Made by a program: the position numbers and the translations under genes
In this document: positions 1 to 9,953 of the stretch, in pieces
Layout: every line of letters starts with the position of its first letter
Numbering within the stretch: position 1 is the stretch's first letter
The notes under the pieces: generated by a model
What the model saw: only the letters and a program-made list of their open reading frames with translations
Databases searched by the model: none
What the model was told of the DNA's origin: nothing
NCBI RefSeq assembly: GCF_039523615.1
Contig: NZ_BAAAFQ010000001.1
Location: forward strand, 434,001-498,000
Length of the DNA stretch: 64,000 bases
Reading direction: 5' to 3'
Source of the DNA: Psychrosphaera haliotis
Lineage (GTDB): Bacteria; Pseudomonadota; Gammaproteobacteria; Enterobacterales; Alteromonadaceae

Positions 1-2454
1 ACTCAGATAGATGGCCAAGAAAGTATCGAAATTTCACTCTATAAAGAAGGTGACGCTAACTCAGTTCAAGTGGCTAAGTCAGTATTAAATCAGTTAGAGC
101 CAATAAATGATAATTTACCAAATGGATTAGCAATAAAGACAATTTATAATCAAGCTGACTTTATTGAATCTGCTGTAAACGAAGTAAAAACAGCAGGTAT
201 TATTGGTGGCGTGCTCGCCATGCTTGTACTTTTTCTTTTTCTGCGCAATTCATGGACAACCTTTATTGTATCGCTGTCTATCCCAGTATCTGTTATCGCC
301 ACATTTAATTTTATGTATGGCAACAACATATCACTAAATATTATGAGTTTAGGCGGTATAGCCCTCGCGATTGGTTTATTGGTAGATAGCGCCATTGTTG
401 TTCTTGAAAACATTGCTCGATATAAAGAAAAAGGAATGGCACCCAAACTAGCTGCGCTTAATGGAACAAATGAAGTCGCAATGGCCGTAACGGCATCTAC
501 ACTGACTACGATGGCGGTGTTCTTTCCCCTCGCCTTTGTTGAAGGCATTGCAGGCCAATTATTTAGTGATCAAGCCATGGCAATCACCTTTGCTCTACTC
601 GCGTCTTTGATTGTCTCAATCACTCTTATCCCTATGTTAGCCTCAAGAGAAAAGAAAGAGCACAAGTACATTCCAGAAGTTGCACCAACACAAAAAGAGT
701 CAGCTAAAAGGGGCAAAGTGGCTAATGTAATTTATATACTCACTTGGCCAATCAGAGCATTAACAAAAACCGTTATTTATTGGATCCCCTTAGCACTTGT
801 CATTGTATTTAAATCTCTCGTCAAATTGGTTGCCAAAATTGCGTCGTTTATCTTAAATCCAACAGCAACCGCATTTAACTGGTTATTTGACAAACTATCC
901 TTTGCTTATAAAAAAGCCTTAGATAAAACGTTAAACTGGCCTAAAACCGTTATCTCATTAATCATTTTAGTCTCAGCGGGATCTATTCCTCTAGTTTCTA
1001 AATTAGGATCTGAGTTGTTACCACCAATGTCTCAAGGTGAGTTTTACGTTGATATTTTGCTACCAACAGGTGCAAAGCTAGAAGAAACTCGCTCTAAAAT
1101 ATCATCATTAAGCGAGGTGGCTAACAAGCTTCCTATGGTAGAAAAAACCTATAGCATGGTTGGTACTGGCAGTTTGCTTAATGCATCCCCTGCACAAAGT
1201 GGTGACAACTGGGCCCGATTAAATATTGTCTTAAAAAGCGACGCTGATAAAACAAATGAAGCTGAGGTCATTGAGTCTTTGCGCGCTATTGTTGAGAAAA
1301 TGCCTGGTGTTGTTTCAACTATTGAACGTCCTCAACTAATGAGCTTTAAAGCGCCTATTCAAATTGTTTTAACAAGCTACGATTTAAATGGTCTTCAAAA
1401 AGCCAGCAGTAAACTGGTTATTAAAATGAAAGACCACCCTCTTCTTACCGATATTAACCCAACGCTAAAAGCTGGCAACCCAGAGATATCTCTCGACTTT
1501 AATCATGCACGACTAGCTCAACTTGGCCTTACGGCATCAGAAGTATCAGAAATTGTAGCGACACAAGTCGGCGGAAAAGTCGCCAGCAAGTTAGTCATTG
1601 GAGACAGAAAGGTCGATATTCTTGTGAGAACCGCGGAGTCGAGACGAAACTCTATTAATGACTTACGACAACTGATTATTAATCCAACTGCTGATCGTTC
1701 CGTTACTCTGGAAGAAGTTGCTGAAATAAGTCTTACCACTGGACCGAGTGAAATTAACCGGCTTCAACAAGAACGAGTTGCCTTAATTGACGTAAACTTT
1801 AGTTCAGGCGACTTAGCCTCTGCGGTAATAGTCGTACAAGACATTATTGATAAAAGTGGCTTGCCGCTAAATATTAATACCAGTATTGATGGCCAAAATG
1901 AAGACATGCAACACTCGTTTGATTCTCTTATGATGGCATTAGCACTGGCGATATTCATGGTCTATATCGTTATGGCGTCACAGTTTGAGTCGCTACTTCA
2001 CCCATTGATAATACTGTTTACGGTTCCATTAGCCGGCGCTGGATCAATTTATGGATTATTCATCACAGGTACAAACTTAAGCGTTGTCGTTTTCATCGGA
2101 TTTATTATGTTAGCCGGCATAGTGGTAAATAACGCTATTGTATTAATTGACCGAATTAACCAATTGCGAGAACAGGGGATAGAAAAAGTCGAAGCTATAA
2201 AGCAATCTGCTGAAACTCGATTGCGACCCATTATCATGACAACTCTAACAACTACACTTGGTTTATTACCACTTGCTATTGGCTTTGGTGATGGAGCCGA
2301 AATGCGCACACCAATGGCATTAACTGTCATATTCGGATTAGTTTTCTCAACGCTATTAACACTGTTGTTCATACCTGCCCTATATTGGTTATTCGACCTT
2401 AAGCAGTTTGAAGTAAAGGGAGATGACCATGTCGTTGCCATCACAACAAAGTAG
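1..2454 (+). CDS. RND efflux transporter permease subunit (5' end missing)
   Basis: Inner-membrane RND (HAE1-type) exporter that would drive substrate efflux with the proton gradient as part of a tripartite pump. The frame is open to the left edge, so about 270 N-terminal residues are missing compared with AcrB; 817 residues are visible. The second transmembrane helix lies near visible residues 54-83. TM4 carries VDSAIVVLEN, so the first of AcrB's two TM4 aspartates (D407) is kept and the second (D408) is Ser. TM10 carries VVNNAIVLID, with Asn where AcrB has Lys940. An unusually long hydrophobic/basic linker sits between the two halves (about visible residues 215-310). It ends inside the start of the next permease gene, so the two are co-transcribed and probably form a hetero-oligomeric pump. 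The adaptor is presumably upstream, outside the window. Substrate unknown. Confidence 0.9.
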   Translation, partial: TQIDGQESIEISLYKEGDANSVQVAKSVLNQLEPINDNLPNGLAIKTIYNQADFIESAVNEVKTAGIIGGVLAMLVLFLFLRNSWTTFIVSLSIPVSVIATFNFMYGNNISLNIMSLGGIALAIGLLVDSAIVVLENIARYKEKGMAPKLAALNGTNEVAMAVTASTLTTMAVFFPLAFVEGIAGQLFSDQAMAITFALLASLIVSITLIPMLASREKKEHKYIPEVAPTQKESAKRGKVANVIYILTWPIRALTKTVIYWIPLALVIVFKSLVKLVAKIASFILNPTATAFNWLFDKLSFAYKKALDKTLNWPKTVISLIILVSAGSIPLVSKLGSELLPPMSQGEFYVDILLPTGAKLEETRSKISSLSEVANKLPMVEKTYSMVGTGSLLNASPAQSGDNWARLNIVLKSDADKTNEAEVIESLRAIVEKMPGVVSTIERPQLMSFKAPIQIVLTSYDLNGLQKASSKLVIKMKDHPLLTDINPTLKAGNPEISLDFNHARLAQLGLTASEVSEIVATQVGGKVASKLVIGDRKVDILVRTAESRRNSINDLRQLIINPTADRSVTLEEVAEISLTTGPSEINRLQQERVALIDVNFSSGDLASAVIVVQDIIDKSGLPLNINTSIDGQNEDMQHSFDSLMMALALAIFMVYIVMASQFESLLHPLIILFTVPLAGAGSIYGLFITGTNLSVVVFIGFIMLAGIVVNNAIVLIDRINQLREQGIEKVEAIKQSAETRLRPIIMTTLTTTLGLLPLAIGFGDGAEMRTPMALTVIFGLVFSTLLTLLFIPALYWLFDLKQFEVKGDDHVVAITTK

Positions 2455-5400
2455 TACTTCAACGTCTTTAGCTACCTTTGCATTGCGCAAACCTGTTACA
2501 ACGGTAATTTTATTCTTATCGTTGTTAATGCTTGGGGCGATATCTAGTCGTCTATTGCCTTTGGAAAAGTTTCCAGGAATTGAGATACCTGAACTTTTCA
2601 TAAACATACCTTACCCTAACTCAACGCCTGCTGAAGTAGAGCGTCAAATTACAAAACCCGTTGAAGAGGTATTGGCGACTATTTCCGGCATTCAAGAGGC
2701 ACAATCTTGGTCAAATGAATCGGGCGCAAATATTGGTTTATCATTCAAATGGGATGAGAATATTAGTGCAAAGTCTATTGAAGCTAGAGAAAAGATAGAC
2801 GCAATCAGAGAGCTTTTACCAGAAGATTTAGAGCGCATCATGGTTTATCAGTTTAATACTGGTGACTTTCCGGTGTTTAATCTAAGAATATCATCAGAGC
2901 GCGACCTTTCTTTTGCTTATGATCTTTTAGATAAGCAATTAAAGCGACCTATCGAACGTGTACCTGGCGTGTCACAGGTTACGTTATACGGGGTAGATAA
3001 ACGTGAGATTTCAATTCGTTTAGATGAAACCAAAATTGCCGCTTACAAACTGTCAGTACCGAGTATTATAAACCGCCTTCGAGGCATGAACTTTAGTCAG
3101 TCTGCTGGATTTCTGAATACGGCAAAAGGCAAAATACTAATATCTCCAAATGGACAGTTTAAAACTTTAGAGGAAGTACAAAACGCCCCTATTACCGAGT
3201 TCGTAAAGCTTAAAGATATCGCAAATATCACCTATGAACTGCCTGAACGTGAAGAAGGTCGTCACTTACATCAAACCTATGCCATTGGTATGGATGTAAT
3301 GAAAGAATCTAATGCTAATTTAGTGGATGTCGCAACTCGAGTAATGGCCGTAGTTGAAGAAGCTAAAAGCAATCCTCAGTTTGATGGAATTTCACTTTTT
3401 GTAATGCAAAATACAGCCGAAGATGTCACCACCTCACTTGGTAATTTAACGGAAGCTGGTTTAATAGGCGCATTTCTTTCTATCGTCGTGCTCTATTCAT
3501 TTTTAAGACACTTTGCCACCACCGTTATTGTTGTGCTTTCTGTGCCTTTTGCTATTTGTATAACATTAGGTGCAATGTATGTTTTAGGTTATAGCTTAAA
3601 TGTCCTGTCCTTGATGGGACTCATGCTAGCAATTGGCATGTTAGTAGATAATGCTGTGGTGGTTACTGAATCTATCTTCCATGAGCGACAATCCGACAGC
3701 AATATTAAAACAGCAACCGTTAATGGCGTTAACCATGTTTCATTAGCCGTTATTGCCGGTACTTGTACAACGGCCATTGTTTTTTTACCCAACATAATAG
3801 GTAAAAAAATTGATGTAACCATCTTCCTTGAGCATGTGGCAATTGCAATTTGTATATCGCTATTTGCCTCGCTTCTTATCGCTCAAACGTTAATACCGTT
3901 ACTAACAAGTAAAATTAAAAATATTCCAAAGTCCAATAGCGACAACAACAAGTCTCATGTTTTTTATAAAAACATTCTCACTAAGGTAATGAATAATCAG
4001 AAGAAGTCTTTTTTTATTGGCTTTTTATTGTTTATTTCCATGGCCATCCCTTTAGGTATGGTTTCAAGTGATGAAGAAAATGGCGTAAGTAATAGTAGAA
4101 TGTGGCTAAACTACAATATCCAAGGCAATCAAAGCCTAGAAGAAGTAGAACAAGCTGTTGTCCAAATGGAAAACTACTTATATAAGAACCAAGAGTTGTT
4201 TGAGTTTGAAAGCGTCTATTCTTATTACCGTGCTGGATTTGCTCGCTCAACGTTAAATATGAACAAAGAGCTGACCAAATCACCAAGTGCCATTAAAAAG
4301 CACATTGAAGAAAACTGGCCAGCGCTAGTAATCGCAAAACCGCAATTTGGCTGGAACCAAGGCAATGGTGGCGGTGTTAGAGTTAGTCTGGCTGGCCCTT
4401 CAACGGAAGTTCTGATTGAAATAGCCGATCAGGTAGTGCCTTTATTGTCCAAAACCAAAGGTTTACAAGATGTAAAATCTGAAATAACAGGCGACCAAAA
4501 AGAAATTCAAATCATTGTAAACAGGGAAAAGATACAACGCTTTGGCTTGAGCAGCCGAGAAGTTGCACAAGCGGCATCATCTGCGTTAAGAGGTTTAAAC
4601 TTAAGAACATTTAGAGACCCTAATGCAGGAGAAATACAGGTAAAACTAAAATTCGCCGACGACGTAGAAAAGTCCCTAGAGCGCTTCAAGTCTATTATTG
4701 TAATTTCTAGAAATGGAATTGATTATCGCCTCGACCAACTTGCTGACATTGTTATTACACCTAGGTTAAACCAGATATATCGACGCTTTAGGCAAACTAA
4801 TTTAGCCATTGGCGCAAACCTAGAAGAAGGCACGACACTAGAACAAGCTCAAGAGCGTATTACATCAATGATGAATCAAATAGAGCTGCCAACTGGCTAT
4901 AAATGGACTTTAACAGGAAGTTTTGAACGTCAGGCAGAAGCTGAAAACATCATGCAGGTTAATATGCTATTAGCTTTAATAATGATTTATATCGTTATGG
5001 CAGCCTTGTTTGAAAGTCTGATATTACCTACTGCTGTCATTACTTCCTTGCTGTTTTCTATCTCTGGTACCTTCTGGGCGCTCGCGATAACGGGAACAAG
5101 TATGTCGGTAATGGTGATGATTGGGATACTAATTTTAATGGGAATTGTAGTAAATAACGGGATTGTACTGGTCGATCGAATAAACCAGTTACGTGAACAA
5201 GGCGTAACTCTTTATACTGCGGTTATTGATGGTAGTACTAGTAGATTAAGACCCATTTTAATGACGGTTTCCACCACTATTCTAGGTTTAGTTCCGCTAG
5301 CAATCGGCGATGCTAATATTGGAGGAACAGGCAGCCCAGAATACTCACCTATGGCTATAGCCATCATGGGTGGACTCATATTTTCTACTGCCACTAGCCT

Positions 5401-5512
5401 ATTCCTAGTGCCTCTAGCTTATGTGCTATTACTTAAACTAGCGGACCGAACACAGCGCTTGTTTAAACGCGCTAACGCTGTTGCGGCTAAAGCCACCAGA
5501 ACCGGCGTGTAA
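2429..5512 (+). CDS. RND efflux transporter permease subunit
   Basis: Full-length RND permease of about 1027 residues, second of a tandem pair. I place the start at the ATG at 2429 rather than 2423, because the AAGGGAG ribosome-binding sequence (2416-2422) abuts the first ATG but sits about 6 bases before the second. The gene overlaps the end of the upstream permease by 26 bases, implying translational coupling. TM1 is in the first 50 residues. TM4 has MLVDNAVVVTES (D408 position is Asn) and TM10 has VVNNGIVLVD (no Lys940 equivalent). The C-terminus is basic. The two permeases differ in sequence, so this looks like a MdtBC-style two-permease pump. That is inference; substrate unknown. Confidence 0.92.
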   Translation: MSLPSQQSSTSTSLATFALRKPVTTVILFLSLLMLGAISSRLLPLEKFPGIEIPELFINIPYPNSTPAEVERQITKPVEEVLATISGIQEAQSWSNESGANIGLSFKWDENISAKSIEAREKIDAIRELLPEDLERIMVYQFNTGDFPVFNLRISSERDLSFAYDLLDKQLKRPIERVPGVSQVTLYGVDKREISIRLDETKIAAYKLSVPSIINRLRGMNFSQSAGFLNTAKGKILISPNGQFKTLEEVQNAPITEFVKLKDIANITYELPEREEGRHLHQTYAIGMDVMKESNANLVDVATRVMAVVEEAKSNPQFDGISLFVMQNTAEDVTTSLGNLTEAGLIGAFLSIVVLYSFLRHFATTVIVVLSVPFAICITLGAMYVLGYSLNVLSLMGLMLAIGMLVDNAVVVTESIFHERQSDSNIKTATVNGVNHVSLAVIAGTCTTAIVFLPNIIGKKIDVTIFLEHVAIAICISLFASLLIAQTLIPLLTSKIKNIPKSNSDNNKSHVFYKNILTKVMNNQKKSFFIGFLLFISMAIPLGMVSSDEENGVSNSRMWLNYNIQGNQSLEEVEQAVVQMENYLYKNQELFEFESVYSYYRAGFARSTLNMNKELTKSPSAIKKHIEENWPALVIAKPQFGWNQGNGGGVRVSLAGPSTEVLIEIADQVVPLLSKTKGLQDVKSEITGDQKEIQIIVNREKIQRFGLSSREVAQAASSALRGLNLRTFRDPNAGEIQVKLKFADDVEKSLERFKSIIVISRNGIDYRLDQLADIVITPRLNQIYRRFRQTNLAIGANLEEGTTLEQAQERITSMMNQIELPTGYKWTLTGSFERQAEAENIMQVNMLLALIMIYIVMAALFESLILPTAVITSLLFSISGTFWALAITGTSMSVMVMIGILILMGIVVNNGIVLVDRINQLREQGVTLYTAVIDGSTSRLRPILMTVSTTILGLVPLAIGDANIGGTGSPEYSPMAIAIMGGLIFSTATSLFLVPLAYVLLLKLADRTQRLFKRANAVAAKATRTGV

Positions 5513-5514
5513 AC

Positions 5515-5556
5515 AAAAAAGCCTCATAAGTTTTATTTATTATACTTATGAGGCTC
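5515..5556 (-). terminator. rho-independent terminator of the leftward RND operon
   Basis: Perfect 11-bp inverted repeat (5521-5531 with 5544-5554, GCCTCATAAGT) followed on the minus strand by a six-base T tract (the AAAAAA at 5515-5520). It can also end the rightward permease gene that stops at 5512. A second hairpin (5575-5582 with 5596-5603, TGACTCAC) lies between it and the stop of the leftward permease. Confidence 0.8.
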
Positions 5557-5618
5557 AACTTAGCAGGTGCTTAGTGACTCACTATTTTTAGTTATGTGAG
5601 TCATTTAGTGCAACTAAA

Positions 5619-8600
5619 TTAATTTTCAACGCTTTTAGCTTTTGATTCCATTAACAACAAATACATCACCGGAACAACAATTAACGTTAATACTGTCGCA
5701 AACCCTAAGCCAAACATGATCACCACTGCCATGCTTTTAAAGAAATCGTCAGTTAGTAATGGCGCCATACCTAAAACAGTTGTAATTGCGGCCATGGAAA
5801 CTGGCCTAACACGGCTTACCGCAGCATGAACAATTGCATTATAAAAAGTACGACCGTCTTCTTTTTCCAACTCAATTTGCTCAACTAAAACAATACCGTT
5901 CTTAATCAACATGCCAGATAGGCTTAGCAGCCCAAGCAAACTCATAAAGCCAAATGCAATACCCGTGGTTAAAAAACCAAAGGAAACACCAATAATAGCT
6001 AACGGAACTGTGGTCCATATCACCGTTGCTAATTTAAAAGAATTGAATAGCAAAACAGTAATGATAAACATCAGAGCAAAGCCTAGCGGTAATGCGCTGA
6101 ATATTGGTGCTTGGGCTTTTTTACTGGCTTCAAATTCGCCACCCCAATTCAATTCATAACCAATAGGCAGTTCAATTTTTTCTAATTCTGGCTTAACTTT
6201 CGTAAATAACTGCGCTGCGGTCTTCTCAGACAAAATATCATGATCGGCCATCACGGTAAGTGTACGCTTGCGGTCTCTGCGGTTAATAATTGGATCTTCA
6301 AATTCCATGGTGAAATCAGAAATAACCTTAGACAACGGAACATACTGAGATAACACTGGAGAGTAAATCTGCATATCTTCAATGCTATCAATAACATTTC
6401 GCTGCTGTTCTGGCATTCTTACTACAATAGGTAGCCTTTCAGTGCCTTCACGATAGACGCCCACTGTTTTGCCTACAAAGTTGGTTAGCAGTAAGTCATC
6501 AACCGCAGATTTGGTAATGCCGACTTCTCTAGCTGCGATTGCATCAAACTTAGGACGCATTACTTTTGTCATATTTTTCCAATTATCAGATACATTTCTA
6601 GCATCTGGCTCTGCTGACAAAATATTTTTTGCTTGATTTGCAAGGCCTCTGAGTACAATTGGATCCGGACCTGAAAAACGAGCTTCAATTTTGGAAGCTT
6701 GCGCCGGGCCAATCTCAACTCTCAGTAACTTTGACTCAATTGTTGGATAATTGTCAGAAATATATTGGCGAGCAAACGTCATCAAAGGCTCTAGATCATC
6801 CTTATTTGCTACCCGTACAATTAGCTGACCATAATTACTATAGTTAAGCTCCATGTTGTAGGTAAGCATGAATCTCGCGGCACCGCGTCCAATTGTATTG
6901 GAAACAAACTCAACTTGTTTTTGCTCCATTAATGCATTCTCTAATGCTATACCAGCCTCTTCCGTTGCTCTTATGTCTGAACCTTGCGGCAATCTATACT
7001 CCACATAAAACATAGGTAAATTAGAAGCAGGAAAAAACGACTGCTTTACGGAGCCAAAACCAACAACGGCTGCAACAAACAATAAAAACATTGACAGCAT
7101 GGTTGTTTTTGGAAAGTTTAACGCCTTCATTAGTAGACTTTTATATCCAACGTATAACTTGCCTGCATAAGGGTCAGGTTCTTCGTTTGCATCATTGTCG
7201 ACTTTGGACTCTTTGAATAAAATACTGGCGTAAAAAGGAGTAATTGTAATAGCCGTAACCCAGCTTAATAAAAGAGAAATAAGCAGTACGTAAAAAAGTG
7301 ACCCAGCAAATTCCCCTGTTGCATCTGGCGAAAGACCAATTGGAGCAAAAGCAATAATTGCAATAAACGTTGCAGCTAACAGTGGCCACTTTGTTTGACG
7401 CACAATTAAGCTAGCAGCATCCGCTTTGCTCATTTTTCTGTGCATACCAACCAAAATACCTTCAACAATAACAATTGCGTTATCTACCAACATACCAAGC
7501 GCAATGATTAACGCACCAAGTGAAACTCGGTGTAACTGCAAGTCTAGAATATTCATGAAGATGAACGTGCCAAGAACCGTCAATAGCAATATGCCACCAA
7601 TTAACAAGCCCGTTTTAACGCCCATAAATAGTAACAAAACGATGATGACGATTACTACGGCTTCAACCAAACTCTGAATAAAACCGGAAACAGACTGTTC
7701 AACTTCTTTCGGTTGGTTATAAACGGTACTAATATCCATTCCATAAGGTCGCTGTAGTTCTAGCTCTTTTAGTTTAGATGAAACAATTTCACCTATATCT
7801 ACCACGTTTGCACCAGAGGTAAATGAAAGGCCGACGTATATCGAAGGAGCCCCATTATGTCGCACGATATGGCTTGGTGTTTCATCGTAATCTTTATAAA
7901 TTTTAGCGATATCAGACAGTATGATTCGCTTTGACTGGCCAGGCGGACTTATAACAAGATCACCAAGTTCTTGAACAGATTCAAATTCTCCTGTTGGATC
8001 AAATCTAATTTTTTCATCCCCAACACGAACAAAACCGGCATTAGAAACAACATTTTGCTGCGCTAATAATTGATACAAATAGTCTGTCGATATACCTAGT
8101 GACACCATTCGGTTTTGCGACATTTCGATTACAACTTGCTCCTGTTCTGAACCGACAACTGTTACCTTGCCTATCCCTTTTATGAGAACCAGTTCACGTC
8201 TTATGTAATCTACATAATCATTAAGCTCATCGTTGCTGTAACCTTCCCCAGATACCGCGAGTAAAACGCCAAATACATCACCAAAGTCATCTTTAACAAT
8301 AGGTGCAGTTGTACCGGCAGGTAATTGCGGCTGATAATCATTGATTTTTCGTCTCAGTTCATCCCAAATCTGACGTAATTCTGTTTTTCGATAGGTAGAC
8401 TTCATTTCTACAATAATTTGTGAAATACCTGCACTCGTTATCGACTTTACGTTATCCACGTAAGCGAGCTTTTGAATCTCGTTTTCTAATGGGTGTGTTA
8501 CCTCTTCTTCCACCTGAACTGGAGAAGCACCAGGGTATTGAGTAATTACAATGGCTTGCTTTAATACAAACTCAGGATCCTCAAGTTGCCCAAGCTGAAA

Positions 8601-8699
8601 ATATGAAATTAAGCCACCGACAAAAAGAATGACTGCAAATAACCAAGACGTTGTCTTCTGTTTTACAAAGTGTCGAGCAATATCAAAACCGTCAGACAT
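5619..8699 (-). CDS. RND efflux transporter permease subunit
   Basis: AcrB-family inner-membrane permease of about 1026 residues. The start is the ATG at 8699, two bases after the stop of the adaptor gene and preceded by GAGAGG at about 9 bases; an in-frame GTG at 8726 inside the adaptor gene is less likely. TM4 reads MLVDNAIVIVEG (D407 kept, D408 is Asn). Unlike the two permeases at the left edge, TM10 reads LIKNGIVLVE, so the Lys940 equivalent is present. The porter domain halves and a 12-TM plan are visible. It forms an operon with the adaptor 8702-9835. No outer-membrane channel gene is adjacent, so it would borrow a TolC. Substrate unknown. Confidence 0.93.
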   Translation of the reverse strand: MSDGFDIARHFVKQKTTSWLFAVILFVGGLISYFQLGQLEDPEFVLKQAIVITQYPGASPVQVEEEVTHPLENEIQKLAYVDNVKSITSAGISQIIVEMKSTYRKTELRQIWDELRRKINDYQPQLPAGTTAPIVKDDFGDVFGVLLAVSGEGYSNDELNDYVDYIRRELVLIKGIGKVTVVGSEQEQVVIEMSQNRMVSLGISTDYLYQLLAQQNVVSNAGFVRVGDEKIRFDPTGEFESVQELGDLVISPPGQSKRIILSDIAKIYKDYDETPSHIVRHNGAPSIYVGLSFTSGANVVDIGEIVSSKLKELELQRPYGMDISTVYNQPKEVEQSVSGFIQSLVEAVVIVIIVLLLFMGVKTGLLIGGILLLTVLGTFIFMNILDLQLHRVSLGALIIALGMLVDNAIVIVEGILVGMHRKMSKADAASLIVRQTKWPLLAATFIAIIAFAPIGLSPDATGEFAGSLFYVLLISLLLSWVTAITITPFYASILFKESKVDNDANEEPDPYAGKLYVGYKSLLMKALNFPKTTMLSMFLLFVAAVVGFGSVKQSFFPASNLPMFYVEYRLPQGSDIRATEEAGIALENALMEQKQVEFVSNTIGRGAARFMLTYNMELNYSNYGQLIVRVANKDDLEPLMTFARQYISDNYPTIESKLLRVEIGPAQASKIEARFSGPDPIVLRGLANQAKNILSAEPDARNVSDNWKNMTKVMRPKFDAIAAREVGITKSAVDDLLLTNFVGKTVGVYREGTERLPIVVRMPEQQRNVIDSIEDMQIYSPVLSQYVPLSKVISDFTMEFEDPIINRRDRKRTLTVMADHDILSEKTAAQLFTKVKPELEKIELPIGYELNWGGEFEASKKAQAPIFSALPLGFALMFIITVLLFNSFKLATVIWTTVPLAIIGVSFGFLTTGIAFGFMSLLGLLSLSGMLIKNGIVLVEQIELEKEDGRTFYNAIVHAAVSRVRPVSMAAITTVLGMAPLLTDDFFKSMAVVIMFGLGFATVLTLIVVPVMYLLLMESKAKSVEN

Positions 8700-8701
8700 T
8701 A

Positions 8702-9835
8702 TTAAAGTCCTCTCTCTTGCTTCCACTCAGAAATCACACTTCCCTCTGATATTAAATGAGGTCCTGCTGCAACGACTCTATCACTGCTTGTTAGTAAACC
8801 AGTTTCGATAGGCTTTATCACAACACCTGTCTGTCTTGTTTCAATCACATTCACCCTAACTAACTCGGTTTGCATGTTACTTTTTACTTTTAGTACAAAC
8901 TTTACATTGGAGTTTTCTAACTCACCTACTTTGCTATTTGGCACAAATAAAGAGGAAATTGGAACAATGAGAGCGTTTACATCACTAGTTAATAATTTAT
9001 CTAATTCTACTTCTAGTGCAGCTGTCATGCCGGCCAGTACATTAAGATCTTCAGGCGTTGGCATGGTAAAAACAACTTGGTAAGACTTAGTTGCAGAGTT
9101 TGGAATAATGTCGTGCTCTTTTAACGTAACTTTATATTTCTTTTGTTGCTCACCATCAAATATCAATGTTGGTTGGTAAGTTTGAGCCTTTGAGGATTTT
9201 GGTAACCTGATCATCAATTGCTCAGGCACTTGAATTACTACATCTATTGTTTCTCTTCCCTGAAGCTCCATAATCGGTTGTTTTGCTTGTATAAACTCAA
9301 AAGCTTCAACATTAACGTGCGCAACCACACCAGGAAATGGTGCTTTGATTGTAGAATATTTTAAATTGTTTTTTGCGGCTTCTAATTGGGCTGATGCAAT
9401 ATCTAATTCAGCTTTTAGTTGATCATACTCCGCGGATGAAATCAGTTTTTCTGCAAGTAATTTGTCGGCTCTATCAAACTGTGACTTAGTTAAGTCAAAT
9501 CTCGCTAATGCTTGCTTATGCTGAATTATAAAATCACTGTCATCAAGTTTTGCTAGAACTTGGTCTTTCTCTACATGTTGACCTGCAACAACGGAAATTT
9601 TTGCGACCTCACCATTTACTCTAAATGCAAGGTGAGCGTAAATTGATGGTTCGACCGTAGCTGGAAAAGTTCGAATCGTATCGCCTTGAAGCTTTTTAAC
9701 CTGTGCCAATTTTGCAGGCCTAATATTGCTCGTTTTACTAGTTTCTTCTTTTTCATTTGAGCATCCAGTAACCAAGAGCACACCAATAACCGCCGTGAAT
9801 AACATTGTTACTTTTATTAATTTTGAATAAGCCAT
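8702..9835 (-). CDS. RND efflux periplasmic adaptor (HlyD/MFP family lipoprotein)
   Basis: Membrane-fusion adaptor that links the RND permease to an outer-membrane channel. The ATG at 9835 is chosen over an upstream start at 9880 because AAGG lies 8 bases before it and it begins a compact lipoprotein signal ending in LLVTGC. The mature protein would be anchored by the lipidated Cys. A lipoyl half-motif (about residues 50-80), an alpha-helical hairpin rich in Lys/Glu/Leu, the second lipoyl half (STIKAPFPGVV), then beta-barrel and membrane-proximal domains follow. It is the first gene of the operon, with the permease starting 2 bases after its stop. The divergent LysR gene is the likely regulator. 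Confidence 0.93.
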   Translation of the reverse strand: MAYSKLIKVTMLFTAVIGVLLVTGCSNEKEETSKTSNIRPAKLAQVKKLQGDTIRTFPATVEPSIYAHLAFRVNGEVAKISVVAGQHVEKDQVLAKLDDSDFIIQHKQALARFDLTKSQFDRADKLLAEKLISSAEYDQLKAELDIASAQLEAAKNNLKYSTIKAPFPGVVAHVNVEAFEFIQAKQPIMELQGRETIDVVIQVPEQLMIRLPKSSKAQTYQPTLIFDGEQQKKYKVTLKEHDIIPNSATKSYQVVFTMPTPEDLNVLAGMTAALEVELDKLLTSDVNALIVPISSLFVPNSKVGELENSNVKFVLKVKSNMQTELVRVNVIETRQTGVVIKPIETGLLTSSDRVVAAGPHLISEGSVISEWKQERGL

Positions 9836-9953
9836 TGATAAAACCTTATATTTAAGCAATTTTTTAAATTCTAACAGCAATCTTAATAATTGATATTTAT
9901 ATTAAATTAACATCTATATAATATTTAATTATGATTTTTAGAAGCTTTGATTA
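9836..9953. promoter_or_regulatory. divergent control region, RND operon / LysR gene
   Basis: 118-bp, very AT-rich gap between the divergent adaptor gene and the LysR gene. It contains TATATAATATTTAATTAT near 9913-9930, which offers -10-like hexamers. LysR regulators usually bind such divergent gaps at T-N11-A motifs; several AT-rich candidates exist, but I cannot single one out. Confidence 0.4.

Noticed and set aside
2423..2428. ATG at 2423 as start of the second RND permease
   Set aside because: The AAGGGAG sequence touches this ATG, leaving no spacing; the ATG at 2429 has normal spacing. The difference is two residues, so either is possible.
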